A stretch of DNA of 43,309 nucleotides from Chitinophaga pinensis (GCA_945873505.1 CAMCDQ010000017.1:1-43309), one strand, 5' to 3'. Positions 33,703-41,957 are shown, counted from the first letter of the stretch. Made by a program: numbers and translations. The notes: a model not told the origin generated them from the sequence alone.

Positions 33703-34314
33703 ATGAAATTAAAAAAAATAAACGAAAAATTACAAGAAGCCTTAATTGAACTTGGGTTAACGGAAGCAAATGACTTGCAGCAAGAAACATTTTCAACTTT
33801 GAAAAGTGGTGCCGATTGCATTGTAATTTCTCCAAAAGGAAGCGGAAAATCAACTACAATTGTTTTAAATGTTATCCAACAATTAGTTTGTGAAGGGGAA
33901 GAATCACCACGAGCATTGATAATTGTTGAAGATAAGGCAAAAGTTTTGGCAATGGAAGAGCTTTTCGAACAATTAGGAAGTAAAACCGATTTACGTGTTT
34001 ACGGGATTCACGATAAAGGCGACATGGAATATGATAAAAATTATATTTCTACAGGAATTGACGTTTTAATAGGTACACCAAACCGTCTTGGCGATATGTA
34101 TACAACAGCCGGGTATAATATAAACCGTTTAAAAATGTTTATTCTTGACGATGCCGATTCCATTTTAAAATTGCGTCACGAAACTAAAATCATGCGAATT
34201 TCGAATAGTATAACTAGAACGCAACGCTTAATTTTTTCGGAACAACTTACAGAGCGAATCGAAATATTGGCTGAAAAAATGTTGTTGGAACCGTTTTTAT
34301 TTGAAATAGAATAG
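33703..34314 (+). CDS. Single-domain DEAD-box-like ATPase
   Basis: The 203-residue protein equals only the first RecA-like domain of a DEAD-box RNA helicase. It has a Q-motif region (LQQETF, 25-30), Walker A SPKGSGKST (43-51), motif Ib GTPNRLG (124-130), and DDAD (149-152) in place of DEAD. At the motif III position FSEQ (178-181) replaces FSAT. The second RecA domain (motifs IV-VI) is absent and the gene ends cleanly. It should bind ATP, but unwinding needs the second domain, so it may work with a partner or as a regulator. It follows the frameshifted mini-gene and has no clear promoter of its own. Confidence 0.85.
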   Translation: MKLKKINEKLQEALIELGLTEANDLQQETFSTLKSGADCIVISPKGSGKSTTIVLNVIQQLVCEGEESPRALIIVEDKAKVLAMEELFEQLGSKTDLRVYGIHDKGDMEYDKNYISTGIDVLIGTPNRLGDMYTTAGYNINRLKMFILDDADSILKLRHETKIMRISNSITRTQRLIFSEQLTERIEILAEKMLLEPFLFEIE

Positions 34315-34351
34315 TAATATTTTGAAGAAAAATATCAATAAAGAAGTCAAA

Positions 34352-34816
34352 TTATTTTTTAGTCCCTTTATTTCTATATTGTTGTAATAATTTTTTATTA
34401 AATTCCTCTTCGGCTTTTTTGAGTTTTATAATTTTTACTGGACTTAAAATACTTTTCAAATTGATAATTAGTTTTTTACGCAATTGAAACAATTCGTCTT
34501 CGGTAGCTTCCATTTGTGTCAAAACTGCCAACGCTTCTTTATCGGACATTTTACCCAAAGTCTCATCAACCATTTTTTTGTTATAAGAAATTGACTTTTG
34601 ACGTTTCAAATCAAATTGCTTTTCTTCAAATGTATTATAAATTGGCCAAAATCTTTCAGCTTCTGCAGAAGTTAAGGATAAATTATTTGTAATAAATGCC
34701 ACTTTTAGAGCATATATTTGTTCTTTTTTTTCCAACATTTTCTTTCCTTGCGGATAAAAGCTTATGGAAAGTAAAAAAAGTAAAATTGTAATGATGTGTT
34801 TTGTTTTCATTTTCAT
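34352..34816 (-). CDS. Spy/CpxP-like periplasmic protein, third gene of the ECF sigma operon
   Basis: The 154 residues have a signal peptide (HIITILLFLLSISFYPQG) and an all-alpha mature region. That region contains LTSAEAERFWPIYNTFEEKQFDL, an LTxxQ-type helical hairpin, and MSDKEALAVLTQMEATEDELFQLRKKLI. This resembles the Spy/CpxP fold and the flavobacterial proteins labelled sensor of ECF-type sigma factor. It starts 6 nt after the stop of the anti-sigma gene. A role in sensing envelope protein damage upstream of the sigma factor is inferred from position and fold. Confidence 0.8.
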   Translation of the reverse strand: MKMKTKHIITILLFLLSISFYPQGKKMLEKKEQIYALKVAFITNNLSLTSAEAERFWPIYNTFEEKQFDLKRQKSISYNKKMVDETLGKMSDKEALAVLTQMEATEDELFQLRKKLIINLKSILSPVKIIKLKKAEEEFNKKLLQQYRNKGTKK

Positions 34817-34822
34817 TTATAT

Positions 34823-35233
34823 TTATTCGATTAAATAATTTTCAATTTCAATCGAATTAGTAAGTACGTCTTCGATTTTTGTGTCGTCTAATTTTAAATC
34901 AATTTTAATTTTATCAATATCTTTTGTATCCAATAAAGTAACTAAATCATATTGACTTATTTCAGATTGATTAGTAATATAATTTTCCAAAGTTAAATTT
35001 TCTTCAGTTGATTTTACAGCTATTTTTGTATAAAAAGTCACAGAAAGCGAAATTATTAATACGGCTGATACAGAAGAAATCCAAGTTTTCCTTTTATGAA
35101 AAATTGATATTACTTTAGGTTCGGGAGTATTAATTTTTATTAAAACTTTCTCAGAAAAATTCCCAAAATAATCTTCTGGTATTTTAAATCCTGAATCAAT
35201 TTTTGAGTTGTTATTTATTTTAAAATCATTCAT
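34823..35233 (-). CDS. Putative anti-sigma factor, single-pass membrane protein
   Basis: The 136 residues have a cytoplasmic N-terminus (1-50) with GFKIPEDYFGNFSEKVLIKI, a pattern common to Bacteroidota ECF-associated membrane proteins. One membrane helix (about 51-68, WISSVSAVLIISLSVTFY) and an acidic periplasmic tail (70-136) follow. There is no ZAS zinc motif (HxxxCxxC), so its anti-sigma role rests on operon position: 30 nt after the ECF sigma gene and 6 nt before the Spy-like gene. Confidence 0.7.
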   Translation of the reverse strand: MNDFKINNNSKIDSGFKIPEDYFGNFSEKVLIKINTPEPKVISIFHKRKTWISSVSAVLIISLSVTFYTKIAVKSTEENLTLENYITNQSEISQYDLVTLLDTKDIDKIKIDLKLDDTKIEDVLTNSIEIENYLIE

Positions 35234-35263
35234 ATTTGTTAGACGCTATTTTTTATGTTTGGT

Positions 35264-35803
35264 TTAATCTTTAATCATAAAGATTTCAATTTTTTTTACG
35301 GCGTGATGGTAGGAAGCTTTCAATGCACCAACGGAAGTGCCTAAAACTTGTGACATTTCTTCGTATTTTATTTCTTCAAAGTAGCGCATTTTAAATACTA
35401 GTTGTTGTTTTTCAGGCAAATTCACTATTGCTTTTTGTAGTTTTATTTGTATTTCATCTCCATCAAAATGGGAATCTGCTTCTAAGTTTTCTACAATTTT
35501 TGTTTGTAAAAATTCACTTGTTGTACCGTTTTTTTTAGCTTTTTTATTAATAAAAGTAATGGCTTCGTTTGTTGCTATTCGATATATCCAAGAAAATAAT
35601 TTACTTTCACCTTTAAATTTTTTCAGATTTTGAAAGACTTTTACGAAAGTATTCTGCAATACATCATCCGTATCATCGTGATTCAAAACGATATTCCGAA
35701 TATGATTGTATAATGGTTTTTGATAATCTAACAAGAGTTTTTGAAACGCCTCATTTTGCGTCTTTGGATTCAGTAAATTTTGTATAAATTCTTTTTCTTC
35801 CAA
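35264..35803 (-). CDS. ECF-family RNA polymerase sigma factor
   Basis: Alternative sigma factor of 179 residues. Region 2 (about 20-90; LLLDYQKPLYNHIRNIVLN, DDTDDVLQNTFVKVFQNL, FSWIYRIATNEAITF) reads the -10 DNA and binds the polymerase clamp. Region 4 (about 120-178; LPEKQQLVFKMRYFEEIKYEEM, then LGTSVGALKASYHHAVKKI) binds the -35 DNA. It is the first gene of a three-gene operon with the anti-sigma and Spy-like genes, an arrangement that suggests autoregulation and control by envelope signals. The target promoter is not evident. Confidence 0.95.
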   Translation of the reverse strand: MEEKEFIQNLLNPKTQNEAFQKLLLDYQKPLYNHIRNIVLNHDDTDDVLQNTFVKVFQNLKKFKGESKLFSWIYRIATNEAITFINKKAKKNGTTSEFLQTKIVENLEADSHFDGDEIQIKLQKAIVNLPEKQQLVFKMRYFEEIKYEEMSQVLGTSVGALKASYHHAVKKIEIFMIKD

Positions 35804-35865
35804 AAAATGTATTTAATTGTTAGAATTCAAAAAAGAAAAAAAGTTTAATTATTTTTGAAAAACTA

Positions 35866-36954
35866 TTATTGTGGAGCAATTTCAGATGTTTCAATATTTT
35901 CAGAAACATCTATTTTTGCTGGGGCTTTTTTAATATAATTAGATTGAATTGCTATGTAAACTAAAGTTTCCCATTTTGAGGGTCTTTTTTCTTCACTTGG
36001 TCCTTTTGTGAATACTTCTAATATCGGAATTGACTTTTTTTGAACTTCTTTATTTTTTATAATATAATTAAAAGCTTTTTTCCAAGCTTTATCTCGATGA
36101 GAATAATCTCCAATTAATTTTGTTTTAAATGCGGTAAAAGCTTCTAATTCCTTACAACTAACATCACTTCCAGAACTGGTATATATTCTATCTTTTATTG
36201 GAATACAAATAGAAACATTCGTAATTTCCTTTGTAATGTCATAAGAATTATAGATAACAAAAGGTTTACCATTTAATTTAAGATTATTTTCATTAGAGAA
36301 AGTAATCAGATTCGGTATTACTATTTTTAAATTATAGTTTAATTTCGAAATCTTACAATTTATAGTTTGTTGTAAATAAAAACCACCTTTCTTGATTACA
36401 ATTCCATTGGGTTTTATTGAAAAAGTATTCAATTCATAGTCTAAACTTTGGTCTAAATTCAAAAAGCTTTTTTCTAATTTATCTTCAATTACTTTCTCAA
36501 TTCCACCGTTAAATAAAGCATATATTTTAAACATAAACGGCATTTCTCCTTTTGAAATATATGTTACTTTAGTTCCGCCAATGGTGTCTTTAAATGACCA
36601 AGTAGATTCTGATAAAGAACCGTTAAACTCTGTTTTTTGAACAATACTATCATTTTCTTTTGTGAAAATTATAGTTGATTTTCCCTCTCCTTCATTTCCT
36701 GTCCAATAAAAATAACTTCCCACTCCAGAAGTTTTATTCGAGTATTTTAATTGAATTGACGCATTGTCTTTTTCCCAAACATACCAATTTTGCCAGTTTT
36801 TATAATCGTTTATATAATTGAATACGGATGATTTTGGGGAATTAATTACTTTTGATTTCTTGGTTTTGAAATCGCTTTTTTGTGTTGCAATAAAAACGCT
36901 ACCACCAAAGGATAGAAGTAAAATAAGTAAAAATATATATTTTAAAATTTTCAT
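35866..36954 (-). CDS. SRPBCC plus GyrI-like domain protein
   Basis: The 362-residue protein has an N-terminal membrane anchor or uncleaved signal (5-24). A START/polyketide-cyclase-like SRPBCC domain (about 33-155; SPKSSVFNYINDYKNWQNWYVWEKD is the family signature) follows. The C-terminal domain (about 175-340) resembles the GyrI/AraC effector-binding fold (NSYDITKEITNVSICIPI, then HRDKAWKKAFNYII). Similar fusions are found in Bacteroidota and probably bind a hydrophobic ligand. A Gly/Ala/Pro/Ser-poor tail ends the protein. The ligand and role are unknown. Confidence 0.8.
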   Translation of the reverse strand: MKILKYIFLLILLLSFGGSVFIATQKSDFKTKKSKVINSPKSSVFNYINDYKNWQNWYVWEKDNASIQLKYSNKTSGVGSYFYWTGNEGEGKSTIIFTKENDSIVQKTEFNGSLSESTWSFKDTIGGTKVTYISKGEMPFMFKIYALFNGGIEKVIEDKLEKSFLNLDQSLDYELNTFSIKPNGIVIKKGGFYLQQTINCKISKLNYNLKIVIPNLITFSNENNLKLNGKPFVIYNSYDITKEITNVSICIPIKDRIYTSSGSDVSCKELEAFTAFKTKLIGDYSHRDKAWKKAFNYIIKNKEVQKKSIPILEVFTKGPSEEKRPSKWETLVYIAIQSNYIKKAPAKIDVSENIETSEIAPQ

Positions 36955-36996
36955 AATTGTTTTATTTTAATTTAGATGGCTTATGAATTAATAGTA

Positions 36997-37185
36997 TTAG
37001 TGTTTGAAAAAGAACTTTATTACAAATAATAACGCAATGAAAATTAAAAAACCAATTAAAATTTTATAACTTCCTTTATATACTTTTTGATGAACTAGAA
37101 TATCGTTTTTGTACGAATAAGCGATAGCAATTACAAATGCGATAAAGAATAAACCTGCAAAAATCAATTGGCCCTTACTAAACAT
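36997..37185 (-). CDS. Small two-helix membrane protein
   Basis: The 62-residue product has two membrane helices (about 7-24 and 41-59) joined by a polar loop (SYKNDILVHQKVYKG) and a basic end (KFFFKH). I cannot name the family, though similar small proteins are common in Flavobacteriaceae. A TATTTTTG box lies 16 nt before the ATG. It is 42 nt ahead of the SRPBCC gene on the same strand and may be cotranscribed with it. Confidence 0.75.
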   Translation of the reverse strand: MFSKGQLIFAGLFFIAFVIAIAYSYKNDILVHQKVYKGSYKILIGFLIFIALLFVIKFFFKH

Positions 37186-37201
37186 ATATTTTTATTTTAT
37201 A

Positions 37202-37209
37202 CAAAAATA
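37202..37209 (-). promoter_or_regulatory. -7 promoter element of the small membrane protein
   Basis: TATTTTTG on the minus strand matches TAnnTTTG, 16 nt before the ATG at 37185. No -33 box at the expected distance. Confidence 0.4.
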
Positions 37210-37264
37210 CTAAATTTGTTATCAAAAGTTACTATTTTGCACTATCATTTAACAAGTAAATACT

Positions 37265-37645
37265 ATGATTAAACAACTCAATGCCGTTAAAGAATTTCAT
37301 ACTGCTTTCGAAATTGGTTTTAGTGAAATTCCAAAATCTGATTTAGGAGAATCAAAAAACATACTTCGATTCAATTTAATGAAGGAGGAAAACGAAGAAT
37401 ATTTGGAAGCTGCTCAAAACAATGATTTAATTGAAATTGCCGATGCTCTTGGAGATATGCTTTATATTTTGTGTGGAACCATTATTGAACACGGTTTGCA
37501 ACACAAAATAGAAGCTATTTTTGACGAAATACAACGTAGTAATATGAGTAAATTAGACCACAATGGGAAGCCAATTTATCGTGAGGATGGAAAAGTAATG
37601 AAAGGCCCAAACTATTTCAAGCCTGATTTTTCAAAAATTATTTAA
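37265..37645 (+). CDS. MazG-like nucleotide pyrophosphohydrolase
   Basis: All-alpha NTP pyrophosphatase family, 126 residues. The metal-binding motifs are EENEEYLEA (about 41-49; ExxE type) and EIADALGDMLY (about 57-67; ExxD type), the pair typical of MazG and phosphoribosyl-ATP pyrophosphohydrolase folds. The C-terminal segment (SNMSKLDHNGKPIYREDGKVMKGPNYFKPD) is characteristic of a phage and bacterial subgroup of unknown substrate. It probably cleans up non-canonical NTPs. Monocistronic. Confidence 0.88.
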   Translation: MIKQLNAVKEFHTAFEIGFSEIPKSDLGESKNILRFNLMKEENEEYLEAAQNNDLIEIADALGDMLYILCGTIIEHGLQHKIEAIFDEIQRSNMSKLDHNGKPIYREDGKVMKGPNYFKPDFSKII

Positions 37646-37662
37646 AAGATATTTTAAAAAAC

Positions 37663-37702
37663 AAACCCTTAATTTATTAGTAAGCTAATAAATTAAGGGT
37701 TT
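37663..37702. terminator. Bidirectional terminator between MazG-like gene and ilvE
   Basis: AAACCCTTAATTTATTAG and CTAATAAATTAAGGGTTT form a perfect 18-bp stem with a TAAG loop. It lies between two convergent genes with A/T-rich flanks on each side. Confidence 0.85.
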
Positions 37703-37722
37703 TAAATTGTAATACAAAGTAA

Positions 37723-38790
37723 TTATACTTTAACGGTCCATCCAAAAGTGTCTTCCGCAAGTTTGTATTGAATTTCTGTTAATTTGTTTTTTAGTTCTAA
37801 CGCGATGGAATGTTCTATTTCTGGTAATTCATAATAAATATCTTGATATGAAAAACCTTTAATAGTTGTAACAACAGCCGCAGTTCCTGCACCAAATATT
37901 TCTTTTAATGATCCGTTTTTGGACGCTTCAACAATTTCAGATACTAAAACGGGTCTTATTTCTAGTTTAATTCCATCTCTTTCAGCAATTGCAATTAAAC
38001 TTTTTCTAGTTACACCATCAAGTATTCTCTCGCTTGTTGGAGCTGTAAATAATGTCTCATTTATTCTAAAGAACACATTCATTGTTCCTGATTCTTCTAA
38101 CATTGTGTGTGTAGCATCATCTGTCCAAATGACTTGTTGAAACCCATTCTCGTTTGCTAATTTAGTTGGATAAAATTGTGCAGAATAATTTCCTGCCGCT
38201 TTTGCCGCTCCAATTCCGCCGTTTGCAGCACGACTAAAATGTTCAGCAACAATTACTTTTACTTCTCCTGAATAATATGATTTTGCTGGTGAAAGTAAAA
38301 TCATAAATCGGTATTCATTAGATGGTGCAGCAATTACTCCAGTTCCCGTTGCTATCATAAAAGGGCGAATATAAAGTGTATTTCCCAATCCTTTTTTTAT
38401 CCAATCCCTTTCTAAATCAATTAATTGCATCAAACCTCCCATGAAAATTTCTTCAGGTACTTCAGGCATTGCCATTCTAACAGCAGATTTATTGAATCGG
38501 TGAAAATTCTCTTCGGGACGAAACAACCAAGCATCATTGTTTTCATCTTTATACGCTTTCATTCCTTCAAAAATAGCTTGGCCATAATGAAAAACCTTTG
38601 ATGAGGGATCCATTAAAAAAGGTGCGTAAGGAACTATTGAGGGCTCTTGCCATTTATCATTTACGAAATCACAAGTAAGCATGTAATCTGTGAAAACTTC
38701 TCCAAAGAGTAGGTGCTCAAAATCAACAGTATCTATTTTAGAGGTAACAATTTTGGCTACTTCAATTTTATGGGCATTTATTGAATTCAT
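37723..38790 (-). CDS. ilvE: Branched-chain amino acid aminotransferase
   Basis: PLP enzyme of fold type IV interconverting Val, Leu and Ile with their 2-oxo acids. The 355-residue length marks the long (eukaryote-like, type II) BCAT class. Visible family segments are FHYGQAIFEGMKAYKDE, FRPEENFHRFNKSAVRMAMP, LYIRPFMIATG, GGIGAAKAAGNYS (with the PLP-binding Lys), GTMNVFF and LDGVTRKS. Monocistronic. It supplies or drains the branched-chain 2-oxo acids whose CoA products are handled by IcmF and MutAB. Confidence 0.97.
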   Translation of the reverse strand: MNSINAHKIEVAKIVTSKIDTVDFEHLLFGEVFTDYMLTCDFVNDKWQEPSIVPYAPFLMDPSSKVFHYGQAIFEGMKAYKDENNDAWLFRPEENFHRFNKSAVRMAMPEVPEEIFMGGLMQLIDLERDWIKKGLGNTLYIRPFMIATGTGVIAAPSNEYRFMILLSPAKSYYSGEVKVIVAEHFSRAANGGIGAAKAAGNYSAQFYPTKLANENGFQQVIWTDDATHTMLEESGTMNVFFRINETLFTAPTSERILDGVTRKSLIAIAERDGIKLEIRPVLVSEIVEASKNGSLKEIFGAGTAAVVTTIKGFSYQDIYYELPEIEHSIALELKNKLTEIQYKLAEDTFGWTVKV

Positions 38791-39018
38791 ATTTAATTAT
38801 GTGTTAATAAATTATTATATTTAAATAATTGAAAAACAGTATTTTACCTCATTTTTAATACAAATAGCAACTGTTTTTAAATATCGGCTAAATTAGTAAA
38901 AATTAGATTTGTTTTCATGCCAATTTTATTTTTTTATGAATTAATTAGAACTAACCTAAATAACAGATAGTAATAGTGTTAATTTATCATTCAACTTTAA
39001 TTTATATAAAAATTCCCT

Positions 39019-39026
39019 TATTTTTG
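39019..39026 (+). promoter_or_regulatory. -7 promoter element of the DUF4920-mnmD operon
   Basis: TATTTTTG matches TAnnTTTG and ends 31 nt before the ATG at 39058. The rest of 38791-39057 is plain AT-rich sequence. Confidence 0.45.
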
Positions 39027-39057
39027 TAACTATTAATACTATTAAATATTCTAAATC

Positions 39058-39549
39058 ATGAAAAAAATAATTGTTTTTACATTTTGCTTCTTTGCTTTAA
39101 CGAGCTGTAAAAAAGAAACTATCGCATCGGAAAAGGATATTCAAGATAATTACGCTTTTTTTGGAGATAGTATTTCTGCTGATAATGCGATTTCCAATGA
39201 AGAAATGATTTCAAAATTTGAAAAGTTGAAAGCTGGCGATACATTAAATGTAAAGTTTAAATCTTTGATTAAAAATGTTTGTCAGAAAAAAGGATGTTGG
39301 ATGACTTTGGAATTATCAAATAAAATAGAAGCCTTTGTGAAATTTAAAGACTATGCTTTTTTTGTTCCTAAAAACGCTCAAGATGAGGAAGTAATTGTAA
39401 ACGGAAAAGCTTTTGTAAGTATTGAATCTGTTGAGGAATTAAAACATTATGCAAAAGATGCAGGAAAATCTCAAGCTTCAATTGATAGCATTGTAACCCC
39501 AAAAACGACCTATTCATTTATGGCTGATGGAGTCTTAATTAAAAAATAA
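39058..39549 (+). CDS. DUF4920 lipoprotein
   Basis: The 163-residue lipoprotein has its acylation Cys at residue 17 (LTSC). The DUF4920 domain contains YAFFGDSIS, LKAGDTLNVKFKSLIKNVCQ and KKGCWMTLELS. The C-x5-C-W pair (VCQKKGCW) is the conserved centre of this OB-like beta-barrel family and could bind metal or form a disulfide. It is periplasmic or outer-membrane anchored. The next gene begins immediately after its stop, so both are translated from one message; the partner also has a CxxCH heme motif. Confidence 0.88.
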   Translation: MKKIIVFTFCFFALTSCKKETIASEKDIQDNYAFFGDSISADNAISNEEMISKFEKLKAGDTLNVKFKSLIKNVCQKKGCWMTLELSNKIEAFVKFKDYAFFVPKNAQDEEVIVNGKAFVSIESVEELKHYAKDAGKSQASIDSIVTPKTTYSFMADGVLIKK

Positions 39550-39993
39550 ATGAAGAAATTTTTAGTTTTATTTTCAATAGTTTTACTAATTGGATGTAAC
39601 AAAAAATCCGAGAAATCGCAATCTACTTCTGAATCAAATACAAAAACTGAAAAGAAGTTTGAAATGTATCAAATGTCTGAAATGGCGGCTTTGATGGAGA
39701 ACATGTATGTTGAAAATGAACATTTGAAAGTACGTATTAAAAAAGGAGATACAATTGGCAAATTTCCAAGTCATTTTCTTCAAATTCACAAAGCCGTTAT
39801 GACCGATGAAACTGAAAATGATACTTTTTTCAAGGAACAAGCAGCACTTTTTATTAAATCGCAAGAACTCATTTATGAAGATCCAAAAAATGCAAAACAA
39901 CATTTTAATGATGGTGTAAATGCCTGTGTTCGTTGTCACGAAGTTAAATGTGGCGGACCACTTCCAAAAATTAAAAAATTATACATAAAGTAA
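39550..39993 (+). CDS. Lipoprotein with a single CxxCH heme motif
   Basis: The 147-residue lipoprotein has its acylation Cys at residue 16 (LIGC), a Ser/Thr/Lys-rich linker (17-36), then a helical region. It ends in C126-VRC129-H130, a c-type heme attachment site near the C-terminus, as in the four-helix cytochrome c' family. Cys134 follows closely. Axial Met or His candidates include the MYQMSEMAALMENM stretch near residue 40. It is probably a membrane-attached electron carrier or a gas/redox sensor. It is directly coupled to the DUF4920 lipoprotein and to mnmD (2-nt gap). Confidence 0.82.
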   Translation: MKKFLVLFSIVLLIGCNKKSEKSQSTSESNTKTEKKFEMYQMSEMAALMENMYVENEHLKVRIKKGDTIGKFPSHFLQIHKAVMTDETENDTFFKEQAALFIKSQELIYEDPKNAKQHFNDGVNACVRCHEVKCGGPLPKIKKLYIK

Positions 39994-39995
39994 AT

Positions 39996-40658
39996 TTGAA
40001 AAGAGAAATACTTCAAACTTTAGACGGTTCAACAACCATCCATTTACCAGATTGGAATGAATCCTATCACTCAAAACACGGTGCGATTCAGGAAGCCTAT
40101 CATGTTTTTATAAAAAATGGGTTGTCATTATTTCAAGGAAAGTCGATTTCAATTTTAGAAATTGGTTTCGGAACTGCTTTGAATACATTTATAACTTTTT
40201 TAGAATCTCAAAAATCATTGCAAACCATTGATTATGTTGGAGTGGAAGCTTATCCCATTTCTGCAGAAGAAGTTTTACAAATGAATTATGTAGCAGAATT
40301 GAATGCAGAAAAAGAAAGACTAAAGTTTGAATTTATGCACCAATCCAATTGGGAAGAAAAAAATGTGATTTCATCCAAATTTACTTTGACTAAAAGAAAG
40401 CAATTTTTTGAGGAAATTTCTGATGAAAACCAATTTGATTTAATCTATTTTGATGCTTTCGGATATCGTGTTCAACCTGAATTGTGGAGTTCAGAAATTT
40501 TTGAAAAAATGTATAAAGCACTCAAAGTAAATGGTGTTTTGGTAACTTATGCAGCTCGTGGCGTAGTAAAAAGAAGTATGATTGAAGTTGGTTTCACAGT
40601 TGAAAAATTAGCTGGACCTCCAGGAAAAAGAGAAATGTTTAGAGCAACTAAAAAGTAA
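39996..40658 (+). CDS. mnmD: tRNA 5-methylaminomethyl-2-thiouridine methyltransferase domain protein (MnmD)
   Basis: SAM-dependent methyltransferase completing mnm5s2U34 in the tRNA wobble position. It is a stand-alone homologue of the N-terminal domain of E. coli MnmC, without the FAD domain. The 220 residues include the SAM loop ILEIGFGTALNTF, YVGVEAYPIS, and the acidic/aromatic catalytic stretch FDLIYFDAFGYRVQPELW, then VTYAARGVVKRSM and GPPGKREM. The start is TTG at 39996, which gives the normal KREILQTLDGSTTIHLPDW beginning. It lies last in the two-lipoprotein operon, an unusual pairing. Confidence 0.94.
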   Translation: MKREILQTLDGSTTIHLPDWNESYHSKHGAIQEAYHVFIKNGLSLFQGKSISILEIGFGTALNTFITFLESQKSLQTIDYVGVEAYPISAEEVLQMNYVAELNAEKERLKFEFMHQSNWEEKNVISSKFTLTKRKQFFEEISDENQFDLIYFDAFGYRVQPELWSSEIFEKMYKALKVNGVLVTYAARGVVKRSMIEVGFTVEKLAGPPGKREMFRATKK

Positions 40659-40758
40659 TTTTTTATTTTAACTTTTTATTTACAAAGGCATCACTAATTT
40701 TTTTTTAAATTTGATTATTCAATTGCATTTCCATTTTAACGAATATAAATTATATTTT

Positions 40759-40956
40759 ATGAAAATAACAATGGTTGCTTACACAAAAAATATTTTGGAA
40801 CGAGTTAGTTTTGATCCTAAACTTTTTTCTAAAGAATTAGAAAAAGCTTTAAAAATTTTATTGCCCTACGAAATAGAACAATTAACAGTCTGGCTCATAA
40901 ATTACACAATTAAAAAACCTGAATTAAGACCGTGTTTAATCTATGTCAAATTATAA
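40759..40956 (+). CDS. Small conserved hypothetical protein
   Basis: From the ATG at 40759 the product has 65 residues and begins MKITMVAYTKNILERVSFDP. The phrase KLFSKELEKALKILLPYEIEQLTVWL suggests two amphipathic helices and a soluble protein. Related short proteins with AYTKTILxKVSFD and KELxKAIKxL patterns are, from memory, frequent in Flavobacteriaceae. Their function is unknown. A longer version from 40711 would start with histidine-rich residues and lacks support. It has its own terminator. Confidence 0.7.
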   Translation: MKITMVAYTKNILERVSFDPKLFSKELEKALKILLPYEIEQLTVWLINYTIKKPELRPCLIYVKL

Positions 40957-40960
40957 AACT

Positions 40961-40986
40961 AAAGGAGCCTAAATAGCTCCTTTTTT
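40961..40986. terminator. Terminator between the small gene and oxyR
   Basis: AAAGGAGC and GCTCCTTT enclose CTAAATA, followed by a T-run. It is shared by the convergent small hypothetical gene and oxyR, whose stop codon lies at its edge. Confidence 0.8.
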
Positions 40987-41929
40987 ATTGTTTTTTTGGA
41001 AGTGGACTTATAATTTCTACATTTTGAAAAGTGATTGCGCCTCTAATAACTCCAGAAATTGTTTGCTTCAATGCATCGATAATTTGTATTTTTAATTCGG
41101 TTTTAGGGAAAATAAGACTTATTTCACGAGCTGGTTTTGGGTCTTTAAAATGTTTTAATTTCAATTTATCATTTTCCTTTAAATCCAGAGTATGCAAATA
41201 GGGTAGAAGAGTTAACCCCAATCCCTCATCTGCCAATTTAATTAGAGTTTCAAAACTACCGCTTTGAATTTGAAAAGTATTAAGAGACTTAACATCTTGG
41301 TTTTTGCACAAATTTAGAATTCCATCTCGAAAACAATGTCCGTCTTGCAATAACAATATTTCATCTAAATTCAAATCCGAAACCTCAATTTCTTTTTTAT
41401 CTGCAATTCGATGTTTTTCAGGAATATAAGCTACAAATGGCTCATAGTATAACACGATTTCTTTTAGTTTTTCATCACTTAAAGGAGTTGCAGCAATGGC
41501 AGCGTCAAGATTGCCATTTTTTAATTTTAAAATGATTTCATCTGTATTTAATTCCTCAATTATAAGTTTTACTTTAGGAAATTTTTTTATAAAAGTATTT
41601 AGAAACATTGGCAATAGTGTAGGCATAATCGTTGGGATTATTGCGAGACGAAATTCGCCGCCAATAAACCCTTTTTGTTGCTCAACGATATCCTTCATTC
41701 TGTCGGCCTCATTGACAATATTCTTGGCTTGATTTACGATTTTTTGTCCAATATCAGTCAGTTGAATTGGTTTCTTTGTTCGATCAAAAATCTGAATCTT
41801 TAGTTCTTCTTCTACTTTTTGAATTTGCATACTTAAAGTAGGTTGGGTAACGAAACATTTTTCAGCAGCAAGAGTAAAATTTTTATGTTCAGCAACAGCT
41901 AAAACATATTGTAATTGAGTAATTGTCAT
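40985..41929 (-). CDS. oxyR: Hydrogen peroxide-sensing LysR-type regulator OxyR
   Basis: LysR-family activator of the peroxide response. The N-terminal winged helix is at 1-60 (AAEKCFVTQPTLSMQIQKVE) and the effector domain at 90-300. The redox motif LLQDGHCFRDGILNLC places Cys199 and Cys208 at exactly the E. coli OxyR positions when the ATG at 41929 is used. A longer frame from 41968 would run back over the TATATTTG promoter box, so I reject its extra 13 residues. The product has 314 residues with a non-conserved tail. OxyR proteins often control their neighbours; here that would be the small exported protein and SulP gene on the other strand. Confidence 0.94.
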   Translation of the reverse strand: MTITQLQYVLAVAEHKNFTLAAEKCFVTQPTLSMQIQKVEEELKIQIFDRTKKPIQLTDIGQKIVNQAKNIVNEADRMKDIVEQQKGFIGGEFRLAIIPTIMPTLLPMFLNTFIKKFPKVKLIIEELNTDEIILKLKNGNLDAAIAATPLSDEKLKEIVLYYEPFVAYIPEKHRIADKKEIEVSDLNLDEILLLQDGHCFRDGILNLCKNQDVKSLNTFQIQSGSFETLIKLADEGLGLTLLPYLHTLDLKENDKLKLKHFKDPKPAREISLIFPKTELKIQIIDALKQTISGVIRGAITFQNVEIISPLPKKQ

Positions 41930-41949
41930 AGCAATAGTAATTTGTGATG

Positions 41950-41957
41950 CAAATATA
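41950..41957 (-). promoter_or_regulatory. -7 promoter element of oxyR
   Basis: TATATTTG on the minus strand matches TAnnTTTG and ends 20 nt before the ATG at 41929. Its location supports that start over the upstream one. Confidence 0.5.
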
